Source: Tetracentron sinense
Lineage: Eukaryota > Streptophyta > Magnoliopsida > Trochodendrales > Trochodendraceae
Assembly: GCA_015143295.1 (NCBI GenBank)
Contig: CM026568.1
Location: 33,612,441-33,676,440 of the forward strand
Length of the DNA: 64,000 nt
Direction of reading: 5' to 3'
Shown here: one piece after another, positions 1 to 13,040 of the stretch
Position numbering within the stretch: the first letter of the stretch is position 1
How the letters are laid out: every line of letters starts with the position of its first letter
Position numbers and translations under genes: made by a program
Notes under the pieces: generated by a model
The model's input: the letters and a program-made list of their open reading frames with translations, nothing else
Told to the model about the DNA's origin: nothing
Database searches by the model: none

Positions 1-2818
1 TTGAAATGAATCAATCGGTGATCAATACATCTCACTTAATAGATCCTGGTTGGGCTCATTGCACGGCATTGACAAATGATAAGAAAAAGGTCCGATGCAA
101 TCATTGTGGGAAAGAAATGGTTGGAGGGATTAACAGATTGAAACATCATATTGCTAGAATCCCTGGAGATGCTATTGTGTGTCCCAAAGTTCCGAATGAT
201 GTAGCTAAGCAAATGAAGAGATTTTGAACAAGAAAAAGGAAAGTAAAAAAATTCAAGCAAATAGAAAACGGAGTTGGGGAGATTTTGGAGAGGGAAATTA
301 TGATGATGAAGATGAAGATGATAGTAATGCATCAGAGCAACTGAAAAGAATGAAGGGAAAAGAGGTCTTTCATCCAAATACAGTCCAGTTAAAGTTGCCA
401 ACAGTCATGGATATGAATGCACGAACAAAGGTTGTAGAAATGATTTCGAGATGGTTTTTTCATGCTGCAATTCCTTTTAATGCAGCTGATTCAATTTTTT
501 TCCCTAGAGTGATTGAAGCCATGGGGAGTTACGGACCGGGAATGAAAGCTCCAACTCCTCATGAAATATCGGGCCCACTTTTAGAAAAAGAGGTCTCTAC
601 CATAGAATGTTATTTCAAAGAATTAAGAGAATCTTGGGCTTCAACTGGATGTTCCATAATATCAGATGGTTGGACAGACCAAAGAGGAAGATCTATAATT
701 AATTTTTTGGTGTCATGCACAAGGGGAACAATGTTCATTAAATCAGTGGATGTATCAAGCATTGTTAAGGATGCATCCAATATTTTAAACCTTCTTGATG
801 GCATTGTCGAAGAGGTTGGAGAAGCCAATATTGTACAAGTGATCACTGATAATGCGGCTAATTATGTGGCTGCTGGAAAATTACTAATGAGCAAAAGGAA
901 GCATCTCTTTTGGACTTCATGCGTTGCCCATAATGTGGACCTCATGTTAGAGAAAATTGGAAAATTAAAAAGCGTGAGTAAATTAATTGAAATGGATAAG
1001 GCGGCCAAATTTATATACAATCATGGCCAAGTATTAAGTTTGATGAGGACTCATACTAAGGGCAGAGAAATTGTGAAGCCAGGGGCAACTCGTTTTGCAA
1101 CCAATTTCATTCTCACAAGCAGTCTTCTTAAGCAGGTAAATCATTATTTTTTAAAATACTCGGTTACTAACTTTTATATATTTAAAATTTATGTTTATTT
1201 AATTGTTTTGTTATGAATTTATATCTAAATGCTCTTATTTTTTTCATATAGAGAGCTGGGTTAAAATTTATGATGTTGTCTGAAGAGTGTGTAAAATCAA
1301 GATATGCAAGCATGGTGGATGGGAGGGAAGTAGAAAAGATTTTGTTGGACAATGATTTTTGGAGAAAACTTGAGAAGCTTCAAAATTCAATCACTCCGCT
1401 TCTTCAGTTGTTGCGCATTGTTGATGGTGATAAACAACCGGCTATGGGTTTGATATATGATGCAATTGATAAAGCAAAGCTAGCCATTAAAGAAGTTAAC
1501 GACAATAAGAGGGAGAAGTACATGAAATTTTGGAAAGTTATTGATGAGAGATGGGAGTCCACCCTTCACTGTCCACTCCATGCAGCAGGATACTACCTTA
1601 ATCTAGCTCTACGATATCATTCTGAGTTTTCATCACATCCAGAAGTTCGTCGTGGACTGCAAAAAGTGAAAAGTGATTAGTCTTTTGGAACCTACTGAGG
1701 ACAACCGAATTGATGTCATTGAGGAGGTATTTTAATTTATTAGAACTTTCAAACTTTAAAAATAAATTATTAGTAAGTCACACTCAAATTCTTGTTTTCA
1801 GATTTCTCTATATGAAAAGGCTCAAGAAGACTTTGGGACGGACATGGCAATAAAATGTCGAAGTAGGGTTTCTCCAAGTAAGTGACTTTGCTTTTAAATT
1901 GATATTAATAATCATCTATATAAAAATAATAATTTTTTTTTTGTGCTACAGTTTCATGGTGGGAAAATTATGGCTTGGGTACTCCGATTCTCCAACGCAT
2001 TGCCATTCGCGTTTTGAGTCAAGTTTGTTCTTCAACTGGATGTGAACGAAATTGGAGTACTTTTGACCAAATCCATACTAAAAAGAGAAATCGTTTAAGG
2101 CAAGAGAAGGTGAATAAATTGGTGTTCGTCCATTACAATTTAAGGCTAAGGGAGCAACAACTAAGGAGGCATGCCTCAGATTATGATCCAACTCTCGTAG
2201 ACCACATTATGCTAGAGGAAGGTGATGATGAGTGGGTTGGTTGTGAACCTAGTGATAGTAGCACACATGTTGATCGTAGTGGGGCTGAAGCAAATGATCT
2301 CAATGACATAAGTTGGTTGGACGCTTGCCCAAGAGGAGAGAGTGCTACCCATGGGAGTGGGACTTTGCCGGACTCTGATGCCGATTCTAATACTTAATAT
2401 TTTAATTTGAACTTCTAGTACACTTGTTTTTTGTAATCACCGAATTGTTAATGTCAATGGTTAACGAAATTTAAAACTTTTAGTAGATAATAATGATATC
2501 ATATTTAGTTTTTTTGTCTATGCTCTATTAATCCATGATTCCTTTTAAGGTTTAACTAGTTATATGAAATTATGAATGATTTGGATGGTTATTCTAATTT
2601 ATGGATGATAATTGATAAATTGTACTGAATTATATATCTCATTTTAGGCATGATTTATCATTAATTTTGAATTTATAGCATATATATAATATTAGAAAAA
2701 TATTATATATGTCCGAGTTTTAGGTGTCATTACTCGGACGAGTTTTGCCCGAGTTTCCGAGTTGACTCTAATCGGCAAGTTTCCGAGTCGAGTCGAGTTT
2801 TTGAGTTTTAAAACACTG
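1..2818 (+). mobile_element. hAT DNA transposon, right part with transposase
   Basis: The element lies on the plus strand, antisense to the host gene, inside a copia element. It contains the transposase exons and a 3' end GTTTTAAAACACTG at 2805-2818. The last 180 bp carry many copies of CGAGT and are shared, inverted, with the MITE at 51351-51787. Its left end is outside the window, so the 8-bp target duplication cannot be checked. After 2397 there is about 240 bp of AT-rich sequence with no gene before the subterminal array starts near 2700. Confidence 0.9.
6..2397 (+). pseudogene. hAT transposase (BED finger, DUF659, hAT dimerisation), damaged
   Basis: Four exons are visible: 6-1135, 1252-1726, 1802-1877 and 1952-2397 (stop at 2395). 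Near the start is a BED zinc finger (RCNHCGKEM, GGINRLKHHI). Next comes the DUF659 part with two catalytic acids in ISDGWTD and ITDNAANY. The last exon holds the dimerisation region CERNWSTFDQIHTKKRNRL. Introns have GT-AG ends. The frame shifts near 222-235 and again at 1662-1675, where AAAAGTG is doubled; dropping one copy would restore the family reading. So it is probably not active, though recently damaged. The upstream start is uncertain because the window begins within the element. Confidence 0.88.
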
Positions 2819-4767
2819 GTTGATGTTACACCCTCTATGTCTCTTTCCTCTGTTCTTAATGTTCCTAAGTTCATTTTGAATCTTTTATCTGTTTGTCATT
2901 TTATCAAATCATTGAATTGTAGCGTCACTTTCTTTCCTTCTCATTGTGTGTTTCAGGACTTAGAAACGAAAATGACAATTGGTACGGGTCATGACAAGCG
3001 AGGACTATATCAACTCGACCATTTACCTCGTATTGCTTTATCAATCCAGCAAATACCTCATGGTGTTCGGAGTATTAGCAGTATGGAGGAGTTATACCGG
3101 AGGCACAGACATCTCGGCCACCCCTCCATTTCCCTTCTTAAGTGTCTGGTTCCGCATTTATTTGTTTCTAGTGTGTTTTCTTCTTTTCAGTATGAAACTT
3201 ACGAATTTTCAAAACATTGTCATACTTTATACCCCTATAGTGATGATAAATGCAATTTACCATTTTCTCTTGTTCATTCTGATGTGTGGGGATCATCCCC
3301 TGTTACTTCACCGTGTAGTTTTAAGTATTTTGTTACTTTTGAGGATGACTTTTCTCATGCTACATAGGTGTATATGTTGAAATCTAAGAGTGAAGTCGGC
3401 ACCATTTTTCCTTCTTTTCAAACAATGATTGTCACTTAGTTTAACGCCTCAATTAAAGTCTTTCGTTCAAACAAAGTCAAGCAGACCACATATTGTTTCT
3501 CAAGCGATCGTGCTAGAAAATGATCGTCTTGATTGTTTATGTAGATGGCATTGTTGTAACAGGTGATGATTTGGATGAGATAGAATCTCTAAAGGGTAAG
3601 TTAGCAAAGGAATTTGATATCAAAGATTTGTGCCACCTAAAGTATTTCCTTGGAATTTAAGTTGTCAGATCTAAAAAGGGCATATTTGCCTCTCAGCGCA
3701 TGTATGTACTTGAGCTACTGGAGGAGACAAATATGAGGGGTTGTAAGCCATGTGATACACTTATAGACCCTAATAATAAACTCAGTGAATCTAATGGGGA
3801 ACATCTCCTAGATGATGGAAGGTACCAAAGACTTGTTGGCAAGCTTATTTATCTGTCCCTTGTCAGGCTAGACATTGCCTATGTTGTTAATGTAAGCAAC
3901 CAATTCATGCATTCACCAACTACTGGCCACCTAGAGGTAGTGAATCGGATCCTCAACTACTTAAAGTCATTTCCTGGGAAGGGTTTGTTGTATACCTGTA
4001 ATGGGAACATAAAGGTTGAAGCCTACACTGACGCAGATTAGGCAAGCTCGATTTCTGATAGACGCTCTACTTCGAGTATTGCACCATGATTGGTGGTAAA
4101 CTTGTCACATGGAGAAGTAAGAAGCATAATGTAGTTGCTAGATCCAATGTAAATGCAGAATTTAGAGTCATGGCACACGGTGTGTGTGAACTGTTTTGGC
4201 TCCGATTACTCCTGAGTGAGATTGGGCTTCCAACTAAAGGCTTAATGAGCTTATATTGTTATTATAAAGTCACTATTAGTATTGCTCATAATCCAGTGCA
4301 ACGTGACAGAACCAAGCATATTAAGGTAGATCATCATTTGATCAAGGAGAAGTTGAAGGCGGGATATATTTGCCCCCGTTTGTAAAGTCAGAAGATCAAC
4401 TAGCTGATGTCTTGACTAAGGGTCTTGGTGGTACTCAGTTCCGAAATATTGTTAGCAAGTTAGGCACGAGTGATATCTATCCACCAAATTGAGGGGGAGT
4501 TTTGAATAAGGGTTTATGCGCTTTATTCTTATGGGCTTTGTCTTAATGTTATCTCTTATATATTATATTGTAGGTCTACTATTAGTAGCTCCTATATACT
4601 AATAGTAGACCATTAGTGGAATATAAATAATAAAGTGTGTGTGAGAGATCATTAATCTCTCACAATTTTTCTCTAAACCTAATATCCTTCTCCTTCTTCT
4701 TCTTTCCTCTCTCTCTCTCTCTCTCTCACCCTAACTTCCAACCCTAATAACCTCACAAACTATACCA
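2819..4767 (+). mobile_element. Ty1/copia retrotransposon remnant (copy a) with 3' LTR
   Basis: This is a fossil. Visible parts on the plus strand are a GAG-pre-integrase and integrase region (2820-3370), a reverse transcriptase tail, RNase H (3540-4490), a purine tract near 4490 and a 3' LTR. The hAT element sits immediately left of it, so the 5' part is beyond that insertion and outside the window. It is broken at several places. Its LTR matches those of the copies at 7594-10050 and 14620-14873. Confidence 0.88.
4502..4767 (+). repeat. 3' LTR of copia copy a
   Basis: The LTR begins TGAATAAGGG after a purine-rich tract and ends near CACAAACTATACCA. It holds a CT-rich microsatellite at 4709-4728 and an inverted CTACTATTAGTA / TACTAATAGTAG pair typical of this family. 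Confidence 0.8.
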
Positions 4768-5904
4768 ACTCTACAGCCCTATTCCTCTTTCCCTAATATG
4801 TCCTACGGCCTCTTGTGACTGTTATAGCACCCCAACAGCTTTCCCGTATAGCTGTTACAGCCCTCCTACCTGATCCCATTGCAGCCGCACTTCACCTACA
4901 CCCCCATTGTGCCGCCGCAACTAGGGCTGTAAATGGAGCGGATAGTGGTATATCCGAATTCTTATTTGATTATATATTTGAATATCCAAATAAATATCCG
5001 ACGGATAGTATAATATGATATTTGTATCTGACTCCGATTAAAATATTTGAAATCAGATAGCATCCGAATTATCCGATTACTTTTTAAAAAGTTTTTAAAA
5101 ATATAAATTAATATTAAAAAAATGAAAATATATATAAATTTTTATTTAAAAAATATATTTTTAAGGTTATATTAGTTTTATAAATTTAAAATATTATATA
5201 TATATATATAATCGGTCGGAAATTTATCGGATCGAATATACCGGTATCCGAATTCCTAACCGATTATAAACGGATAGTAAAATTACTAACCGAATTTGCT
5301 CCACCGGATACCTATTCAGATAATTATCCAACTAAACGGATTCGGATACGGATAATATCCGCATCCGTTTACAGCCCTAGCTGCAACCCTGTCCCTGGCT
5401 CCCTTTTGGATGTTAAACCATTCTACAACCCCAACTCTGCTGTCCCAGCCCTGTTCATAAGCTTTACTGCTGTTCCAGCAATTTTGGAATTGCATTAGTG
5501 CTATTACAGCCCCCACATCTCACCCATATTGTAGCCATGTCCTTTCCATTGTCCCAAAACCCTAAAAACAGCCCCATCCCGAAAACCCTAGTCTTAATTT
5601 GACTCTGATTTTTTTTTAATATTGTTGCTGGTTTGTGTTGCTTATCCACGTTACTATTTAAACACATATCTCACATGCACGTTTTAACCTATAACCATTG
5701 TTGAACCTAACTTAGTCTCTTGACATCCTCAATCGAACATGGAAATCTTCTTGGTTATTGACCTAAAATCCCTAAGGTAGTGGAAGTTCCCACTTCCATT
5801 ACGATCACCTGATTAAGTTTTAAAAGTTCACTATTGCGGGATTGTGATTGACATAAGTTGTTTAGTCATTCTTATTTGATTTTCTTTTGAGTAAAAATGT
5901 GTGT
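4768..5904. other. C-rich intron sequence around the 4922 MITE, no gene seen
   Basis: Outside the MITE this stretch is rich in C and CCCT/CAGCC words. It has no open frame of note and no GSL8 exon on the minus strand. It may be an old repeat that I do not recognise. Confidence 0.5.
4922..5379. mobile_element. Non-autonomous hAT MITE, TATCCG subterminal repeats
   Basis: It has ends TAGGGCTGTAAA at 4922 and its complement TTTACAGCCCTA at 5379. The flanks GCCGCAAC (4914-4921) and GCTGCAAC (5380-5387) form an 8-bp target duplication with one mismatch. Many copies of TATCCGAAT/CGGATA lie just inside both ends, and the core is AT-rich with no gene. Confidence 0.88.
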
Positions 5905-6106
5905 CAATTTTTTTGGAACGAGGGTATTCGGGCCTCTTAGAGCACCCAACCAAGTCCCCCGGGTTGTGCAGATCCCCTTATACCACACAACTGGTTAAGC
6001 CAGGATAAATCCTGAAGGGTGGCCAACAAGGGGAAGGGACTCGAACTCAAGACCTCCGCTTCATGAGGCGTGGCCTTGGCCACTAGCCCAACCCCTCGTT
6101 GGTTAA
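5905..6106 (-). mobile_element. tRNA-derived SINE
   Basis: Read on the minus strand it begins GAGGGGTTGGGCTAGTGGCC, which holds an A box (TGGGCTAGTGG). About 35 bp on is a B box (AGTTCGAGTCC). A unique body follows and it ends in a T-run at 5908-5914 (poly-A on the minus strand). AAAAATGTG flanks it on both sides (near 5893 and 6110), as expected of a target duplication. It is a SINE and not a tRNA gene: no acceptor stem forms and the body extends well past the tRNA part. Confidence 0.85.
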
Positions 6107-6269
6107 AAAAAATGTGAATCACGCTCACGTTTACGAGTCTTATTAATGCTGCAATTTCAAATTCAGATCTCTAAAGCAATCATCTAGGTTAGTTTGCATT
6201 GTCCTGCATCAATAATCCTTAGCAAATGAAGAAGGTCAGCAGATAAAATCAAGCAAGGACAAGAATTAC

Positions 6270-6379
6270 CTGGAAATATTTTCTGAAGATAGAAAAGAGT
6301 GGAGATTCCATCCTCATTTTCATTCCGCAATTCAGAGGAACTATAGAGTACAGTCTCACTGTAGTATGGGGTGAAGACA
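6270..6379 (-). CDS. GSL8: GSL8-like exon DD (110 nt), last exon seen
   Basis: It encodes [20 protein letters not shown], then [16 protein letters not shown] and the first base of an Asp codon. The next exon should begin EWENFLERIG; it is not found between 1 and 6269, so the intron probably runs past the left edge. Confidence 0.96.
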
Positions 6380-9300
6380 CTGTCCTCAAACAAAGCAATA
6401 AATCAGAAGGATATTTTAAAAAACAATAAACAAAAGGCCACAGCCTTGGATAAACTGATTCTGAGTATGTACCTGAAGGGAATCATTTCACAAACTGGCT
6501 TTGCTGAAGGCATGTCCATAAATAATGAATTTGTAAAAAACTCTAATCTTCTTCTTGCTTCAAGATTCTTTGGAATATTGGCTGCAGAATCCTTCACAGT
6601 GAGAAGTAGATGCAATCGCTTCACCTGCTCCATCTGTGATAAGGAATACAAGAAGCCACACCTGTCAGATTCAATCAACACATTAAAGCGCAGAAGATGA
6701 CCTAAGAAGAGACTTACAATTTCTGGATCCTTAGGCCATTCTATCCTAGAAAATAGGCGCCCCTCATTTCTTGCTCTCGCCAAAATGTTCCATGTATCAA
6801 GCTGCTCCCTGTGGAGGAATAAATGTTACTTACAATTTTCGAATGTTCCCTGTATCAAGCAATCTTGTCTCCCTGAGTACCTTAAATCAGACGACAGCAG
6901 GTCATGTGTAACAACTACATATAGCTCATACATAGCTTTTGCAGCACCTCTTGCACGATCAGGAGTCTCATTATGTGTCTGCACATATGTTATTTCTTAG
7001 TGTTGATATGTAAGTGTATCACAGTGGCCATTGAAAATGGATAACAAAACCACAATATTCGATCCTAGGTAAATTTTATGAACTATGCGGATCATTTATA
7101 AAAATAGCCACTTAGATTGGAAGTGGAACAAAATAACATTGAAAATACTAAAAATAAAAACATCTAAGAATATTTTAGGAGAATATATAACTTTGATATA
7201 CCCATTCCAACAATTTAAAAATAGTATAAAATGTTGTTATTTCGTAGAATCTCAAGGTTGTGTTTAACACTGCACCTCCAATTTTGACACCAACAATTTC
7301 CATTCTAAATTGCAGCAAAATATTTGCAGTATCTATTTTACAAGGAGAACCATAAAGGACCGTAAACGAGACGGTCAAACTACTAGAACTTATAACATCA
7401 AAAAAATGTAGCTCTACCGGGGACAGGTATTCCAGAAATTGATGACTAATATTCTAGTTCAATCTTGGGAAAGGTAAAGGACAAGCACAAGCTTTTAAAT
7501 AGAAAAGGGGGATTGTATGGCATCAAAGAGGCAACAGCCTAGGCCAACTATTCGAGCATCACTATTAACATGTTACTGTTCATTCCAATAGTCAGTTTAG
7601 TTTGTGAGGTTATTAGGATTAGAAGTTAGGGTTTGAAAGACAGAGGAAGAAGAAGAAAGAGAAGGAGATTAGGTTTAGGGAAAAATAGTGAAAGATTAAT
7701 AATCTCTCACACACTTTAATATTTATATTTCACTAATGGTCTACTATTAGTATATAACAGCTACTAATAGTAGACCCACAATACAATATATAAGAGATAA
7801 CATTAAGACAAGACCCATAAGAATAAAGTGCATAAAGCCTTATTCAAACCTCCCCCTAAAGTTCGTGGATAGATATCACTCATGCCTAACTTGCCAACAA
7901 TATTTCGGAACTGAGTACCACTATGACCCTTAATCAACACATCAGCTAGTTGATCTTCTGACTTCACAAACGGAGTGCAAATATACCTTGCCTTCAACTT
8001 CTCCTTAATGAAATGGTGATCTGCCTCAATATGTTTGGTTCTGTTATGTTGCACCGGATTATGAGCAATATTAATAGTGGCTTTATTATCATAATATAAG
8101 CTCATAGGGCCTTCAATAGGAAGCCCCATCTCACTCAGGAGTAATCGGAGTCAAAGCAATTCACACACACCATGTACTAGATCTAGCACCTACATTTTGC
8201 TTCTTACTTCTCCATGTGACAAGATTACCTCCAATCATGGTACAATACCCGAAACTATAGTGGCAAAGTCGGGGTACGGGAATAATTCAATAAAGGTCAA
8301 GTTCGGAAAATTTTGGGAAAATTAGGAAACAATTCGGGAAAAAATCGGAACAAATAAAAAATAAATATAAAAAATATACTGAACAATTTGATTAAAAAAT
8401 ATACAAAATTAGTAAGTTTTTTTGCCAAGTTTGAGAAAATTATTTGGAAATAATTCAGAAAATTCAGGAATAAGCCGGAAAATTTGCAAATAATTCGGAA
8501 AATTTGCTAATAATTCGAGAATCCGATGATTTGCAAATAATTCGGAAATTAATTCGGCAAAGCAAAAATGCGCAAATAATTTGCAAATTTTTGAAAAAAT
8601 GGAGTTTTTTATTACAGAGAAGCCGGAAGTAGAGCGTCTATCAGAAACTGAGTCAGCCCTATCTGCGTCAATGTAGGCTTCTACCCTTAAATTCTCATTA
8701 TAGGTATACAACAAACCCTTCTCAAGAGATGACTTTAAGTAGTGGAGGATTCGATCCACTGCCTCCAGGTGCCCAGTTGTTGGTCAATGCATGAATTGAC
8801 TAAATACACTGATAGCATAAGCAATGTTTGGCCCGATAAGGGATAGATAAAGAAGCCTGCTAACAAGTCTTTGGTACCTTCCGGCATTTGGCAGATGTTC
8901 CCCACTAGATTCACTGAGTTTATGATTCGGATCTATAGGTGTATCACATAACTTACAACTCATCATGTTTGTCTCCTCCAGTAGGTCAAGTACATACTTG
9001 CGCTGAGAGACAAATATGCCCATTTTAGATCAGGCAACTTCAATTCCGAGGAAATTCTTTAGAAGACTCAGATCTTTGATCTCAAATTCCTTTGCTAACT
9101 TGCCCTTCAAAGATTTCATCTCATCCAAACCATCACTTGTTACAACAATGACATCCTCATAAACAATCAAGACAGTCATTTTCTGGCACGACCGCTTGAG
9201 AGACAATGTGTGGTGGTCTGCTTGATTTTGTTTGAAATCATTCTTCACCATAGCATTGCAAAAATGCTCAAACTATATAGAGCCTTCTTTAGCTTACACA

Positions 9301-12300
9301 CCTTCCCTTCATCTAAGTGACATTTGAACCCAGGAGGAGGTACCATATACACATCTTCCTCTAAATCACCGTGAAGAAATGCATTTTTCACATTAGGCTA
9401 AAACAAGGGTCAATCCATACTACAAGAGAAATGAGGACTCTCACTGATTTCATTTTTGTAACTGGAGCAAATGTCACCTGATAGTCTATGCCGTACGTCT
9501 AAGTATATCCCTTTGCAACCAAGCGAGCTTTGTATCTCTCAAATGAGTCATCCAAGCAGTGTTTTATGTAAACACTCACCTACATCAATCCGGCCTCTTC
9601 CCTCATGATAGGTTAACCATATACTAATGACTATTTTTTTTGAGTGCACACATCTCTTCTTCAATAGCATGTTTTCATTCTGGTTGAGAGAGTGCATCAG
9701 CTAAACTGCGAGGGACAGACACAGAAGACAAAGCCAAAACAAACAAGCGATGCGAAGAAGACAATGCATGGTAAGATACAACATTAGAGATGGGATGTTG
9801 AGTACATGTTCTAATGCATCTCCTTAGGACGATAGGAATTTCAGATTCAATAATGTCAGGACTAGAATGAACAACAATGTTACCAGGATCAGAAGAGGTC
9901 TCTTGGTGGGGCTCATTAGGTTCTTTCAACCTTCTTTTGTATATCTACAATTCTTTGACCACGGGTTCATACGCCCCCTATCCACAATCACTATAAAAGG
10001 AGAAAATAGGAATAAGAAGATAAGAAGGTATCTCTTCACTGATGCTCCCTGTAACGACCCGGAATTTTAATATAATAAAATTATGTGTTAATGGGTCCTT
10101 AATGAAGGTTAATTAGTTAATTAATTGTTAAATTAATAAGAAGGGGATTTTGCTCAGGGTTGAAGTGCACCGAGGAAATCTCAGTATCATTTGGCAAAAA
10201 TTCGCACACAGTGTGCCGGTCGACTGCCGGGACACACCCCTACCGTATCGGTTCCGTCAAGTATCATTTCGCGGGACCGCGGGGCCATTATGTGTAATAA
10301 AATTGAGAGAAACGGGAAATTTCCATATTTCCAGAAATTAAGTGGGACCCAATATCTGTTGGAGATCCTAATAGAAATCCGTGCGGTTAGCACTAATGCG
10401 TGTCGGTCGGCCGTGGGGACTAATGTCTGTCGTCACGGCAGTTAGTTATCTCAAACGAAGAAACGGCGGCCTGTTTTGTGTTCGAAATCAGGAAATTAGT
10501 GGGTTTTGCAATTTTCTTCCGGACTAAAGTGTAGCTGTCAAAACTCAGTATTTTTCCCCGAAATTTTTACAGTAGGTCTCGAGCTGTCCCAAGTTCGGTC
10601 ACCTGAAGTTTCATCACTATCAGGCGTTATATAATAGGGTTTCAAAGGATATATGCATGAAAAATGGGAAAATCCAGTCAAACTGGTCAAACTAGTCAAA
10701 GTGGTTGACTTGGTCAACCACACCTTTCCACACCAAATGGATCATGTGCTTTTGGTTACATCGTATAAGATGTCTTGATCCATCTACAGACTCCCCATAT
10801 TGCCACCCTATATCTCTGAGACGCTCTTTGGGTTGAGTCGCAGCAGTTGCTTTACCTTTGTTTTTCTTTGGGGCCATGTCAAACTGTCAAAGTGAAATCT
10901 ATGTAAAAATAATTTATAAAGATTAATATGTATCATTAATAGTCACTAAAAGGGACACATGTCTCATCTTGGTTTTTAGAAATAAATATTAAAAAAATAA
11001 CTAGAGTTAACCATTCTTAACCTTAGGGTGTGTTTAATAGACACATGTCTAATTTTAACCTTGGTTCTTATTAACTTGTTTTAGATGTCTTCATCAATTT
11101 TTTTTTTACATTGTATTTTGATGAGATCATGTTTTTACAGGATAATGAAGAGAAGAAGATTGTTGAATTATCGGAGACCCTGCATCAACTATCAAGAGAA
11201 AAAGAAGATAATTGTAATTTTATTCGGATGTAATAATGCAAATATAAATTATTTTTTTTATGTAAACAAGCAGGACCTCTATGTCTCATGCCCTAATTGT
11301 AACCTTTTTATCTTTTTTCTTTCTCAATAAATTCTTTAAACTCTTTTATGTAAACCAAGGAATGATTGATTTTGGTATTATTCGACCCTAGGCAGATTTG
11401 CCTCCCAAGGCATATTCTATATATTGCATGTCAAAGCTTGTCTCTATGCAACTCACCTGCCTTGCCCAATATTATATGAAATCATCCGCAAGAGGGATAG
11501 TGAAATATCTTTGGATCTGTAGTTTGCTAGCTCTTTATTTTCATTAATTAAAATCTAACATAAAGAAAAAAAAAACCCAAGATTAAAGGTGTCTTAATGA
11601 CAACTAAAAGAATTTAATTTTTCAACTATGGTTAAAATTTCTTTAATTATAGTCAAGATTTATTGACCTTGTGATTTATATTTTTAACCATGCTTTTTTA
11701 TATTATAAAAATCATGGTTAAAAATGTAAAGTTTTAGGTGACTACCATTTTAATGTAAACAAGCAGGACCACAATGCCAATATACATATTACAATTTACA
11801 ATATAACCTTGGTTTTTTAGAAAAAATATATATATTTAACTCTAGTTACAAAATTATAATAATTATTTAATGTATTAAATTATTATTTATTAAATATAAT
11901 TATTCCTATTAGTATTATTTACAATTTTACCTATTGATTTATAATAATTAGTATTTAATATACTAAGATATTATTTATTAAATTTAAATATTATTATAAA
12001 TATTGTTATTAGTTATTATTTTATGCATTTAAAATATTATTTACATAAGATATTTAGTAAATATTAAATGAAAGTTTGAAAGTCTAATTTGAATATAATA
12101 ATAAGGATATATAATTATATAAGTAATTTATTTATTAAAATTATAATAATTATTTAATGAATTAAATTATTATTTATTAAATATAATTATTCCTATTAAT
12201 ATTATTTATAATTTTATTTATTGATTTATAATAATTGGTATTTAATACACTAAGATATTATTTATTAAATTTAAATATTATTATAAATATTGTTATTATT

Positions 12301-13000
12301 TATTATTATATGCATTAAAATATTATTTACATAAGATATTTAGTAAATATTAAATGAAAGTTTCGAAGTCTAATTTGAATATAATAATAAGGATATATAA
12401 TTATATAAGTAATTTATTTATTAAAATTATAATGTACAATAATTATTTTATGTAATGAATTATTATTTTAAGTTTAACATTTTATTTCTTATATAAATAA
12501 TATATTTATTAAAATTTAATTACTATTATAAGTTATAATTATTAATTTATATAAGGGGGCTGATAACGTTCACGTAGAGTAAACTTGATGGTATTCCCGT
12601 AAATAATTAGCTTCTGTTGAATACTTATGCAAAACCAATTTTTTTTAGATTTACAAAATTACCCTTATGCTTATCATAATATCCAAACCACCCTCAACAT
12701 TTGTCTGCGTGAATTTCATACGGTTCACGTCCTTGCGTGAACAGTAACAATCCCTTTTATATAATTACAATTAGTGGGGGTTAAAAGGGACACATGATAA
12801 CTCTGGTTAAAAAAAATTTAACCCTTAAAATTTATTTAACAAAAACATATGTATTAGTTTATATTAGTTTTGCCAAACGCCCCCTAAGGGTTAGTGAATC
12901 TTAACTACAGTTAATAGAAATTAAAAGGGACACATTTCTTAGCTTGAATTTTTAAAAAAAATAATTTTTGAGTTAAAAATTCTTAACCATAAGGTTAATA

Positions 13001-13040
<40 letters not shown>

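Larger units (their letters stand above)
7594..10050 (-). mobile_element. Ty1/copia retrotransposon remnant (copy b)
   Basis: This is a fossil in minus orientation. It has the 3' LTR at about 7594-7846, then RNase H (7850-8250 and 8640-8760), reverse transcriptase (8780-9250) and an upstream region toward 9930-10050. It is broken in several places and lacks the gag half and 5' LTR. A hAT-like element is inserted at 8255-8620. Protein and LTR match copy a, so they are one family. Confidence 0.88.

Noticed and set aside
5980-6100. Possible tRNA gene on the minus strand
   Set aside because: A and B boxes are present, but no acceptor stem forms. Body, tail and target duplication show a SINE.
6371-6700. 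Plus-strand open frame of 109 codons
   Set aside because: It is the antisense shadow of exons CC and DD.
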